NCBI GenBank assembly: GCA_947460795.1
Contig: CANHJA010000090.1
Location: 1 to 8,490, forward strand
Length of the DNA: 8,490 bases
Origin: Bacteroidota bacterium
GTDB lineage: Bacteria > Bacteroidota > Bacteroidia > Chitinophagales > Chitinophagaceae
Direction of reading: 5' to 3'
Positions 1 to 6,068 of the stretch are shown in pieces; the stretch's first letter is position 1, and each line of letters begins with the position of its first letter. A program made the translations under genes and the position numbers. The notes beneath the pieces were generated by a model, which searched no databases, was not told the origin of the DNA, and saw only the letters and a program-made list of their open reading frames with translations.

Positions 1-1
1 C

Positions 2-43
2 CTTAATACTAAGGTTAATACAAACCCAGTTCATTATTATTAA
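2..43 (+). CDS. C-terminal end of a probable Nif3/YbgI-like dinuclear-metal protein (partial, 5' end outside window)
   Basis: Reading from base 2 gives an open frame ending in VNTNPVHYY and a TAA at 41-43, eight bases before the next gene. Nif3/YbgI/YqfO proteins characteristically end in a short strand with an N-[TPD]-[ND]-P-[VIF] pattern. In Bacteroidota a Nif3-like gene is commonly placed directly upstream of the coiled-coil/zinc-ribbon gene that follows here. The family binds two metal ions in a toroidal hexamer and its biochemical role is unsettled. Only 13 codons are visible, so the assignment rests on the tail motif and the neighbour. The tight spacing suggests an operon with the next gene. 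Confidence 0.5.
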   Translation, partial: LNTKVNTNPVHYY

Positions 44-51
44 AAAACATT

Positions 52-804
52 ATGGCAGCAGTAAAAGAATTTTCAGTACAAGAAAAATTAACTACAATCA
101 TTTCATTACAAAAGATTGATTCTAAAATTGACGAAATCAATAAACTTCGTGGTGAATTACCTATGGAAGTGAAGGATTTAGAAGATGAAATAGAAGGTTA
201 TAATACTCGTATTAATGGGTTAGAAAGAGAAATTAAAGAAATTAAAGATGATATTAACAGCAAAAAAGCATTGCAACAAGAGTGCGCTGCTAATTTGAAA
301 AAATACGAAAAACAACAAGAAAACGTAAAAAATAGTCGTGAGTTTGAAGCAATCAATAAAGAAATTGAAATGCAAGAACTTGAGATTAAAGCATGCGATA
401 AAAAAATAAAAGATGCTACTTACGAGATTGAAGAATTTGATACGCAAAAAAAACACACAGAGTCTTTAATAGCTTCTAAACAAGAAATTCTTACAATCAA
501 ACAAAAAGAATTGAAAGTTATCACTGAAGAAACATCTAAAGAAGAAGCAGAGTTGTTAAAAAATCGTGAAAAGGCTGCTCAATCAGTAGAAAACAGGTTG
601 TTGGTTGCTTATGAAAGAATTCGTAAAACATTTAAAAATGGCTTAGCTGTTGTAGCGGTAGAAAGAGATTCTTGTGGTGGATGTTTCAACATGATTCCAC
701 CTCAAAGACAATCTGATATTCGCTTACGCAAAAAAATGATTGTTTGCGAACATTGTGGTCGTATTATGATTGACAGTGAATTAAGTGATTCAGTTACCAT
801 TTAA
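52..804 (+). CDS. Coiled-coil protein with C-terminal C4 zinc ribbon (CT398/HP0958-like family)
   Basis: A 250-residue cytosolic protein. Residues about 10-190 are highly charged Glu/Lys-rich heptads forming a long antiparallel coiled coil. The turn region carries the family-typical stretch NVKNSREFEAINKEIE (residues 92-107). The C-terminus has a four-cysteine zinc ribbon: CGGC (208-211) and CEHC (232-235), separated by the conserved IPPQ segment. The length matches the family (about 240-260). Relatives such as Helicobacter HP0958/FlgZ and Chlamydia CT398 act as adaptors binding sigma-54 (RpoN) or RNA; in Bacteroidota the role is unknown and a nucleic-acid or protein adaptor function is only inferred. 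It probably shares a transcript with the Nif3-like gene upstream and is closed by a strong terminator 24 bases after its stop. The ATG at 52 is the natural start (MAAVKEFSV). Confidence 0.9.
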   Translation: MAAVKEFSVQEKLTTIISLQKIDSKIDEINKLRGELPMEVKDLEDEIEGYNTRINGLEREIKEIKDDINSKKALQQECAANLKKYEKQQENVKNSREFEAINKEIEMQELEIKACDKKIKDATYEIEEFDTQKKHTESLIASKQEILTIKQKELKVITEETSKEEAELLKNREKAAQSVENRLLVAYERIRKTFKNGLAVVAVERDSCGGCFNMIPPQRQSDIRLRKKMIVCEHCGRIMIDSELSDSVTI

Positions 805-819
805 TTAATAAAAAACTAA

Positions 820-827
820 TAAATTTG
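820..827 (+). promoter_or_regulatory. Possible Bacteroidota -7 element for the TPR gene
   Basis: TAAATTTG fits the Bacteroidota -7 consensus TAnnTTTG and lies immediately before the terminator stem. Transcription would then begin around 830-835, giving a leader of roughly 35 bases to the TTG at 868. I do not see a TTTG at the expected -33 distance (only TTTA at 800-803 with a 16-base spacer), so support is weak. Confidence 0.3.
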
Positions 828-860
828 TAGCGCAATTGAAAAATTGCGCTATTTTATTTT
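828..860 (+). terminator. Rho-independent terminator after the zinc-ribbon gene
   Basis: A perfect 10-bp stem, TAGCGCAATT (828-837) pairing with AATTGCGCTA (842-851), is closed by a GAAA tetraloop and followed by TTTTATTTT. This is a textbook intrinsic terminator for the zinc-ribbon transcript. The longest reading of the downstream TPR gene would start at a TTG (844-846) inside the right arm of this hairpin, which argues against that start. Confidence 0.9.
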
Positions 861-867
861 ATACTAT

Positions 868-2343
868 TTGAGACATATCAACCCTATATTATTTTTTTTT
901 TATTTTTTGATATGGTCATCAAAATCAAATGCACAAGAATTTATTTTTAATTCAAATTGCCAAGAAGCATACAAATGTTTTATGTCGATGAAAATAAATG
1001 CTGGAAAACAAATTTTAGCAAATGAATTATTGACAAATAAAAAAAACATTCTCCCAATTGTTTTAATCAATTACGAAGACTTTATTTCATTAAGTTTCAA
1101 TGAAAATCCTGTAGAATACAAAAAAAGGAAATTAGTACTAGAAAAAAGAATTCATATAATAGAAAAAGGAAACAAAAATTCTCCTTATTTTTTATTTTCG
1201 AAAGCTCTCCTTTATTTTCAATGGAGCATCATACAAATTAAATATGGAGATTATTGGGATGCCGCATGGGACTTTAGAAAAGCATATCAACTCTTTAAAG
1301 AAAACAATAAAAAGCATCCAAACTTTACCCCTAATCACATCTATTTGGGTGTTCAAGAATCTGTGATGAGCACGATACCCAATGGATATAAATGGGCGTC
1401 TTCTATATTCGGTTTAAAAGGGAATATGGCCCATGGCATGCTCTTATTAAAAAACTACAACAATTCAAATGAAACCTTGTTTAAAGAAGAATCAAAGTTG
1501 TATTATATTTATTTGAAAAATTATTTAGAAAATGACATAACGGGTGCTAATCTTCTAATAAGTACTTATCAAATGGATATTATAAACAATCAATTATTTG
1601 TTTTTATGGCATCTAATTTAGCGTTAAATAATAAAAAAGCGCAACTAGCTGAATCAATCCTTTTAAAAAGAAATAAAAGTACTGAGTATATGCCTTTCCC
1701 CATGTTAGATTACGAATTAGGAGACGCAAAAATGAAAAAATTAGATCTCAGTGCGATTCAATATTTTCAAAAATTTATCCAACAAAATAAAGGAAATTTT
1801 TATACCAAAGATGCTCTTTACAGCATTGCATTGTGTTATTACTTAAAAGACGATCTAAAAATGGCAAATGAATATTTGGCCAAAGTAAAAACAATAGGAA
1901 AAACAGAAACAGATGCTGACAAACAAGCATTAAAAAGAGCATCCAAAGGTGTTTTCCCAAACAAATTATTGTTAAAAACAAGGTTACTAAATGATGGTGG
2001 GTACAATACAGAAGCATTAAAAATAGCCACTTCCATTTTACCTAATACATTAAAATCAGAAGCTGAGCAATTAGAATCTATTTATAGAATTGGTAGAATA
2101 TACGATGATCTAGGACAACAAGAAAAAGCCCTTTTTTATTATCATTTAACCATTGAAAAAGGAAGCCATTCATCCGAATATTTTGCTGCTCGGGCTTGCC
2201 TACAGGCTGGATACATTTATGAGAAAAAAGGCCTATTAGCAAAAGCAAAAGAATATTACAACAGAGAACTTTCTTTGGGTGATCATGATTTTAAAAATTC
2301 ACTGGACCAACGAGCAAAATCTAGCTTGAATAGAATAAAATAA
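868..2343 (+). CDS. Exported tetratricopeptide-repeat protein with an IML2/TTC39-like N-terminal region
   Basis: About 491 residues from the TTG at 868. That start gives a compact signal peptide: RH, a hydrophobic run ILFFFYFLIW, then SSKSNA before QEF, with likely cleavage after Ala22. The frame stays open to a TTG at 844, but that codon lies inside the preceding terminator hairpin and adds eight residues that spoil the peptide. No ATG is available near the 5' end. The mature protein is helical with TPR-like pairs. The clearest repeats are at the C-terminus (SIYRIGRIYDDLGQQEKALF and the AGYIYEKKGLLAKAKEYYNR repeat), with another near DALYSIALCYYLKDDLKMAN. The segment GVQESVMSTIPNGYKWASSI plus FGLKGNMAHGMLLL resembles the IML2/TTC39 signature. 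Its location is probably periplasmic, and its partner is unknown. It appears monocistronic, between a terminator and the prs promoter. Existence of the gene is sure, start and function are not. Confidence 0.8.
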   Translation: MRHINPILFFFYFLIWSSKSNAQEFIFNSNCQEAYKCFMSMKINAGKQILANELLTNKKNILPIVLINYEDFISLSFNENPVEYKKRKLVLEKRIHIIEKGNKNSPYFLFSKALLYFQWSIIQIKYGDYWDAAWDFRKAYQLFKENNKKHPNFTPNHIYLGVQESVMSTIPNGYKWASSIFGLKGNMAHGMLLLKNYNNSNETLFKEESKLYYIYLKNYLENDITGANLLISTYQMDIINNQLFVFMASNLALNNKKAQLAESILLKRNKSTEYMPFPMLDYELGDAKMKKLDLSAIQYFQKFIQQNKGNFYTKDALYSIALCYYLKDDLKMANEYLAKVKTIGKTETDADKQALKRASKGVFPNKLLLKTRLLNDGGYNTEALKIATSILPNTLKSEAEQLESIYRIGRIYDDLGQQEKALFYYHLTIEKGSHSSEYFAARACLQAGYIYEKKGLLAKAKEYYNRELSLGDHDFKNSLDQRAKSSLNRIK

Positions 2344-2420
2344 AAAACATAAAAAGTAATAAATCAAATAAATTTATAAAGACGAAAAACATGAGTTATT
2401 CACAATATCAAATATGATTA

Positions 2421-2449
2421 TTTAAAATGACGTTCGTTTTATAACTTTG
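2421..2449 (+). promoter_or_regulatory. prs promoter (Bacteroidota-type)
   Basis: TAACTTTG at 2442-2449 matches the -7 consensus TAnnTTTG. An imperfect -33 (TTTA, 2421-2424) lies 17 bases upstream. Transcription would start about 2453-2456, only 10-15 bases before the ATGs at 2465 and 2471. A TTG start at 2447 would overlap the -7 element itself and so cannot be on this mRNA. Confidence 0.6.
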
Positions 2450-2464
2450 TGCTTTCTCTCAATT

Positions 2465-3424
2465 ATGTATATGAATCCCCCACGTGTTAAAATTTTTTCG
2501 GGTACTAATACCCTAGATTTAGCTTCTAATATTTCTACTCATTTCGGAAAAAATTTAGGCAAAGCAACCATCCAAAAGTTCAGCGATGGAGAATTTCAAC
2601 CAGTTTACAATGAAAGTATTCGTGGAGACTATGTTTTTATCGTACAAAGTACATCTGCTCCGAGTGACAATTTAATGGAATTATTAATGATGATCGATGC
2701 AGCAAGAAGAGCGTCTGCAGGATACATCACAGCCGTGATTCCTTACTTTGGATATGCTCGTCAAGATAGAAAAGATAAACCACGTGTGAGTATTGCATCC
2801 AAATTAGTAGCTAATTTATTGACTACTGCTGGGGCTAATCGCATCATGACAATGGATTTACATGCACCACAAATTCAAGGTTTTTTTGACATCCCTGTTG
2901 ATCATCTTGATAGCTCTGCAATATTTATCCCTTACATTGAAAACTTAGGCATTAAAGACTTAACCTTTGCATCTCCTGATGTAGGATCAACGAATAGAGT
3001 AAGAGAAGTTGCCAGTTATTTTGGAGCAGACATGGTTATTTGTGATAAACAACGCAAAAGAGCAAATGAAATTGCTGGAATGACAGTGATTGGAGATGTA
3101 ACTAACAAAGATTTAGTGTTGATAGATGACATTTGTGATACAGCAGGCACATTGACTAAAAGTGCTGCCATGTTGATGGATAAAGGAGCTAAAAGCGTAA
3201 GAGCATTTTGTACACACCCTGTATTAAGTGGAAAGGCTTACGAAAACATTGAAAATTCTGTATTGAGTGAATTAGTAGTTTGTGACACAATTCCTTTAAA
3301 ACAAGAATGCAGTAAAATTAAAGTATTAAGCACAGCTGAATTATTTTCAGTTGCAATTAGAAATACCTTTGAAAATAAATCGATTAATCAGCTTTTTATT
3401 CACAGCCATTTAAAATCGAAATAA
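2465..3424 (+). CDS. prs: Ribose-phosphate pyrophosphokinase (PRPP synthetase)
   Basis: Makes 5-phosphoribosyl-1-pyrophosphate from ribose-5-phosphate and ATP in the cytosol, the entry metabolite for purine, pyrimidine, NAD, histidine and tryptophan synthesis. From the ATG at 2465 it has 319 residues, the normal class I length (about 310-320). Visible landmarks are FSDGE (39-43), the catalytic flexible loop YARQDRKDKPRVS (97-109), MDLHAPQIQGFF (130-141), the SPDVG loop (170-174) and the PRPP-binding signature LIDDICDTAGT (219-229). The frame extends six codons upstream to a TTG at 2447, but that codon sits in the promoter -7 box; ATG 2471 (MNPPRVKIF) is an equally plausible start and agrees slightly better with relatives. 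It appears monocistronic: own promoter, strong terminator after the stop. The common downstream partners rplY/ctc and pth are absent. Family identity is certain. Confidence 0.96.
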   Translation: MYMNPPRVKIFSGTNTLDLASNISTHFGKNLGKATIQKFSDGEFQPVYNESIRGDYVFIVQSTSAPSDNLMELLMMIDAARRASAGYITAVIPYFGYARQDRKDKPRVSIASKLVANLLTTAGANRIMTMDLHAPQIQGFFDIPVDHLDSSAIFIPYIENLGIKDLTFASPDVGSTNRVREVASYFGADMVICDKQRKRANEIAGMTVIGDVTNKDLVLIDDICDTAGTLTKSAAMLMDKGAKSVRAFCTHPVLSGKAYENIENSVLSELVVCDTIPLKQECSKIKVLSTAELFSVAIRNTFENKSINQLFIHSHLKSK

Positions 3425-3448
3425 TAGTGTTTCAGTAATATAATTATT

Positions 3449-3479
3449 AAAAAGGGTTTCAATTTTGAAACCCTTTTTT
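3449..3479 (+). terminator. prs terminator, possibly bidirectional
   Basis: AAAAAGGGTTTC (3449-3460) pairs perfectly with GAAACCCTTTTT (3467-3478) around a short AATTTT loop, and ends in a run of six T. The run of A on the left arm makes a T-run on the other strand too, so it may also stop any read-through from the convergent nusG transcript. Confidence 0.9.
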
Positions 3480-3542
3480 AATAATTAATATCGTGTTTTT
3501 ATTCTAGAGAAAAATTGGAAGTTATTAATCAAAATATCTCAA

Positions 3543-3574
3543 CAAAAAAAACGCTGTATTTAAAATACAGCGTT
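3543..3574 (-). terminator. nusG terminator
   Basis: On the minus strand an 11-bp perfect stem AACGCTGTATT/AATACAGCGTT with a 3-base loop is followed by a run of eight T (A-run 3543-3550 on the plus strand). It lies 24 bases beyond the nusG stop and ends the secE-nusG transcript. Confidence 0.9.
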
Positions 3575-3597
3575 CAAGATTATACATTATAAATAAA

Positions 3598-4188
3598 TTA
3601 TGCTATTTTTTCAACTTGAGCATAACTCAATTCAACTGGAGTAGCTCTTCCGAATATTTTCACTACCACTTTAATTTTCTTTTTCTCTTCGTTAACTTCT
3701 TCAATTGTACCGTTAAAATCATTGAACGGACCATCGATAATTTTAACTGTTTCGCCAACGATGTATGGTTCTAACATACTAACACCATTGTCAGCCATTT
3801 CATCCATTTTACCAAACATTTTATTAACCTCACTTTTACGCAAAGCATCTGGATGATCTTTCCCTAAAAAATGAATTACACCGGTAACATTTTTTATCGC
3901 GCTGATCATATCATCAGATAAACGATTTGTAGTTGCTTCTAATAAAATATAGCCTGAATAAAGTATTTTTTCACGCATTACTTTTTTACCGCCTACTACT
4001 TTGAATACTTTTTCTACAGGACATAAAATTTGAGTAATTGTTCCACCCCATCCTGAACGACGTATTTCTACATCTAAATATTCTTTAATTTTTCGTTCTT
4101 TTCCACTCAACACACGCAATACAAACCATTTTGTATCCGCTTCGGGTGAAGCTATTTTAACTTCTAACTCATTATTTTCCAAATCCAT
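3598..4188 (-). CDS. nusG: Transcription termination/antitermination factor NusG
   Basis: A 196-residue NusG that binds the RNA polymerase clamp, raises processivity, and couples polymerase to Rho or to the ribosome through NusE. The NGN domain begins at TKWFVLRVLSGKERKIKEYL (about residues 19-38) and includes the strand ILYSGYILLE. The C-terminal KOW domain (about 141-196) shows the canonical GETVKIIDGPFNDFNGTIEE followed by VVVKIFGRATPVEL. An N-terminal tail of about 18 acidic residues precedes the NGN domain, accounting for the extra length compared with the 181-residue E. coli protein. The gene starts 12 bases after the secE stop and is clearly co-transcribed with it. A terminator follows instead of rplK, unlike the classic arrangement. 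Confidence 0.97.
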   Translation of the reverse strand: MDLENNELEVKIASPEADTKWFVLRVLSGKERKIKEYLDVEIRRSGWGGTITQILCPVEKVFKVVGGKKVMREKILYSGYILLEATTNRLSDDMISAIKNVTGVIHFLGKDHPDALRKSEVNKMFGKMDEMADNGVSMLEPYIVGETVKIIDGPFNDFNGTIEEVNEEKKKIKVVVKIFGRATPVELSYAQVEKIA

Positions 4189-4200
4189 CAGTTATTATAT

Positions 4201-4392
4201 TTAAAATAATTTGTAAAAATTTTCGAACACGACTTCAGACGATCCATCCATTACAAAAACAATTAAAGTAAGAAATAATACACTTACCAAAGTAATGATT
4301 GTAGATTGTTGCAATTCTTGCCATGTAGGCCAAGTTACTTTATGAATTAATTCATCGTATGCTTGCTCGAAATAATTAAAAAGTTTTGTCAT
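4201..4392 (-). CDS. secE: Preprotein translocase subunit SecE
   Basis: A 63-residue single-span SecE that clamps SecY in the inner-membrane SecYEG channel. The amphipathic N-terminal helix ends in the family hallmark HKVTWPTWQEL (residues about 17-27), followed by one transmembrane helix, STIITLVSVLFLTLIVFVMD. The short one-span form is typical of bacteria other than gamma-proteobacteria. It lies between tRNA-Trp (42 bases upstream) and nusG (12 bases downstream), as in the widespread tuf-trnW-secE-nusG cluster. No convincing TAnnTTTG box lies in the 42-base gap, so it may be co-transcribed with the tRNA. Confidence 0.96.
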   Translation of the reverse strand: MTKLFNYFEQAYDELIHKVTWPTWQELQQSTIITLVSVLFLTLIVFVMDGSSEVVFENFYKLF

Positions 4393-4434
4393 TTTTTATT
4401 GTTTTAAAGTTGTAATACAAATTGTAAAACTTTG

Positions 4435-4505
4435 CACGGGCACTAAGATTCGAACTCAGATCAAAGGTTTTGGAGACCCGTATGCTACCATTGCACCATG
4501 CCCGT
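4435..4505 (-). tRNA. trnW: tRNA-Trp (anticodon CCA)
   Basis: The minus strand folds as a full 71-base cloverleaf. The acceptor ACGGGCA pairs perfectly with TGCCCGT. The D arm is GTGC..GCAT with an AATGGTA loop. The anticodon loop is CTCCAAA, giving CCA. The T arm is CTGAG/CTTAG with loop TTCGAAT. The discriminator is G73, as expected for bacterial tRNA-Trp. The 3' CCA is not encoded (next bases are CAA). The anticodon stem is weak at its outer end: a C27-U43 mismatch and a G28-U42 wobble. The position between tuf and secE is the conserved one. The 5' end lies 12 bases after the T-run of the tuf terminator. Confidence 0.95.
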
Positions 4506-4517
4506 ATTTATTATGGT

Positions 4518-4557
4518 AAAAAATACGAAGTACTTAGAGATTCCTAAGTACTTCGTA
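4518..4557 (-). terminator. tuf terminator hairpin just upstream of tRNA-Trp
   Basis: On the minus strand a perfect 14-bp stem (TACGAAGTACTTAG with its complement, plus-strand arms 4524-4537 and 4544-4557) has a 6-base loop and is followed at once by six T. It lies about 30 bases beyond the tuf stop, is a strong intrinsic terminator by shape, and separates tuf from tRNA-Trp, secE and nusG. Confidence 0.85.
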
Positions 4558-4586
4558 AATATTTCAAGACTATATAGCCTTATTTT

Positions 4587-5774
4587 TTACTTAACAATTT
4601 CAGTTACTTGTCCTGCACCTACAGTACGTCCACCTTCACGGATAGAGAATTTCAATCCTTTTTCCATTGCGATTGGTCCGATTAATTTAACTGTGATAGA
4701 TACATTATCACCAGGCATAACCATTTCAGTTCCTTCTGGTAATTGTACTTCTCCAGTAATATCTGTAGTTCTGAAGTAGAACTGAGGGCGATATTTTTGG
4801 AAGAATGGAGTATGACGTCCACCCTCATCTTTTGATAATACGTAAACCTCAGCTTTAAATTCTGTATGAGGAGTAATAGATTTTGGTTTACAGATTACCA
4901 TACCACGACGGATATCAGCTTTCTCAATACCACGAAGTAATAAACCAGCGTTATCACCAGCTTCACCTCTATCTAATAATTTACGGAACATCTCAACTCC
5001 TGTACAAACTGATTTCAAAGGAGAATCGTTAAATCCAACGATTTCAACCTCTTCACCAACTTTGATTACACCTCTTTCAATACGACCTGTAGCAACTGTA
5101 CCACGACCTGTGATTGAGAATACATCCTCTACTGACATCAAGAAATCTTGATCGATTGGACGTGGAGGTAATGGAATGTAAGAATCAACTGCTTCCATTA
5201 ATTCTTCTACTTTTTTAGTCCATTGCGCTTCACCAGCTAATGCACCAGTTGCAGAACCTTGGATGATTGGTGTGTTATCTCCATCAAATCCGTATGTAGA
5301 TAATAAATCACGAATTTCCATTTCTACTAATTCTAATAACTCTGGATCTGGAACGATGTCCACTTTATTCATGAAAACAACCATTTTAGGAACACCTACT
5401 TGACGAGCTAAAAGGATATGCTCACGAGTTTGTGGCATAGGACCGTCTGTAGAAGCTACTACTAAAATCGCACCGTCCATTTGGGCAGCACCAGTAATCA
5501 TATTTTTCACATAGTCAGCATGTCCTGGACAGTCAACGTGTGCATAGTGACGTGTAGCAGTTTCATACTCAACGTGCGCTGTGTTAATTGTGATACCACG
5601 CTCTTTTTCCTCTGGAGCACCATCGATATCATCATAATTTTTCTTTTCTGCTAAACCAATTTTTGATAATACGTCTGTGATTGCAGCTGTTAATGTTGTT
5701 TTACCATGATCGACGTGACCAATAGTACCAATGTTTACGTGGGGTTTGTCCCTTTTGAAGGTCTCTTTTGCCAT
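4587..5774 (-). CDS. tuf: Elongation factor Tu
   Basis: A 395-residue EF-Tu, the GTPase that delivers aminoacyl-tRNA to the ribosomal A site. The G motifs are intact: G1 GHVDHGKT (19-26), switch I RGITIN (59-64), G3 DCPGH (81-85), G4 NKVD (136-139), and a G5-like SATGAL near residue 174. Domains 2 and 3 are complete (VFSITGRGTVATGRIERG, then HTPFFQKYRPQFYFRTTDIT). The length is standard and the ATG start (MAKETFKRDKPHVNIGTIGH) is the family N-terminus. It is driven by a near-perfect Bacteroidota promoter with a leader of about 48 bases, and followed by a strong hairpin. Its neighbours tRNA-Trp, secE and nusG are the usual ones. Whether a second tuf copy exists cannot be seen here. Confidence 0.99.
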   Translation of the reverse strand: MAKETFKRDKPHVNIGTIGHVDHGKTTLTAAITDVLSKIGLAEKKNYDDIDGAPEEKERGITINTAHVEYETATRHYAHVDCPGHADYVKNMITGAAQMDGAILVVASTDGPMPQTREHILLARQVGVPKMVVFMNKVDIVPDPELLELVEMEIRDLLSTYGFDGDNTPIIQGSATGALAGEAQWTKKVEELMEAVDSYIPLPPRPIDQDFLMSVEDVFSITGRGTVATGRIERGVIKVGEEVEIVGFNDSPLKSVCTGVEMFRKLLDRGEAGDNAGLLLRGIEKADIRRGMVICKPKSITPHTEFKAEVYVLSKDEGGRHTPFFQKYRPQFYFRTTDITGEVQLPEGTEMVMPGDNVSITVKLIGPIAMEKGLKFSIREGGRTVGAGQVTEIVK

Positions 5775-5827
5775 TTTGTAACGGTTTTAAATTGTTGTTA
5801 TTGTTTCTTATTCTTATTTAAGGAATG

Positions 5828-5858
5828 CAAATGTAAATTTTAGTTTTGAATATTCAAA
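5828..5858 (-). promoter_or_regulatory. tuf promoter (consensus Bacteroidota -33/-7)
   Basis: On the minus strand TTTG (plus 5855-5858), exactly 19 bases, then TACATTTG (plus 5828-5835) match the Bacteroidota consensus TTTG-N19-TAnnTTTG in every defined position. Transcription is expected near 5822, leaving a leader of about 48 bases to the tuf ATG. This is the strongest promoter match in the window, fitting a very highly expressed gene. Confidence 0.85.
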
Positions 5859-6009
5859 AATATTTTTTATTGTATTTTTAAAATAATTATCCACTTTTAG
5901 CAATTCAAATTCGTTTTTATCATTTTTCTCCACATATATAGATAATTTAACATTCGTAACATTCAGTTGAATAGGTTGAATATTTTAATTCTGATTTTTA
6001 AACATATTT
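5859..6009. other. Non-coding AT-rich spacer between tuf promoter and the LuxE-like gene
   Basis: The gap between tuf and the next gene is 294 bases (5775-6068). Apart from the tuf promoter and leader at one end and a possible terminator at the other, this part holds only AT-rich sequence with no credible ORF, RNA fold or repeat that I can recognise. Confidence 0.6.
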
Positions 6010-6057
6010 TAAAAAATCCAATTGATAGAATATAAAATTAGTACAAATTTTAATTGG
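6010..6057 (-). terminator. Possible terminator of the LuxE-like gene
   Basis: On the minus strand, 11 bases past the stop, CCAATT (plus 6052-6057) can pair with AATTGG (plus 6018-6023) outside an inner AAAATT/AATTTT stem (plus 6034-6051), with a one-sided bulge of 10 bases. A short T-run follows (A-run 6011-6016). The stem is weak and bulged, so this is tentative. Confidence 0.35.
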
Positions 6058-6068
6058 GCAGGTTGTTT

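Noticed and set aside
1..14. Inverted repeat CCTTA-ATAC-TAAGG as a terminator or attachment site
   Set aside because: Only five weak pairs with no T-run, and it lies in the probable coding end of the upstream Nif3-like gene.
220..456. Phe-rich minus-strand ORF inside the zinc-ribbon gene
   Set aside because: It is the complement of Lys/Glu-rich coiled-coil codons (AAA/GAA read as TTT/TTC). It is a shadow, not a membrane protein.
1775..2036. Two overlapping minus-strand ORFs inside the TPR gene
   Set aside because: Hydrophobic composition is explained by the AT-rich complementary strand. There is no promoter or terminator, and the plus frame carries recognisable TPRs.
4420..4434. Promoter for secE in the 42-base gap after tRNA-Trp
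   Set aside because: TACAATTTG on the minus strand is one base too long for TAnnTTTG, and the -33 position would fall inside the tRNA without a match.
4498..4779. 93-codon plus-strand ORF across tRNA-Trp and the tuf 3' end
   Set aside because: It is antisense to tRNA-Trp, the tuf terminator and the conserved tuf coding sequence; its start codon is the reverse complement of tRNA bases. It has no family signature.
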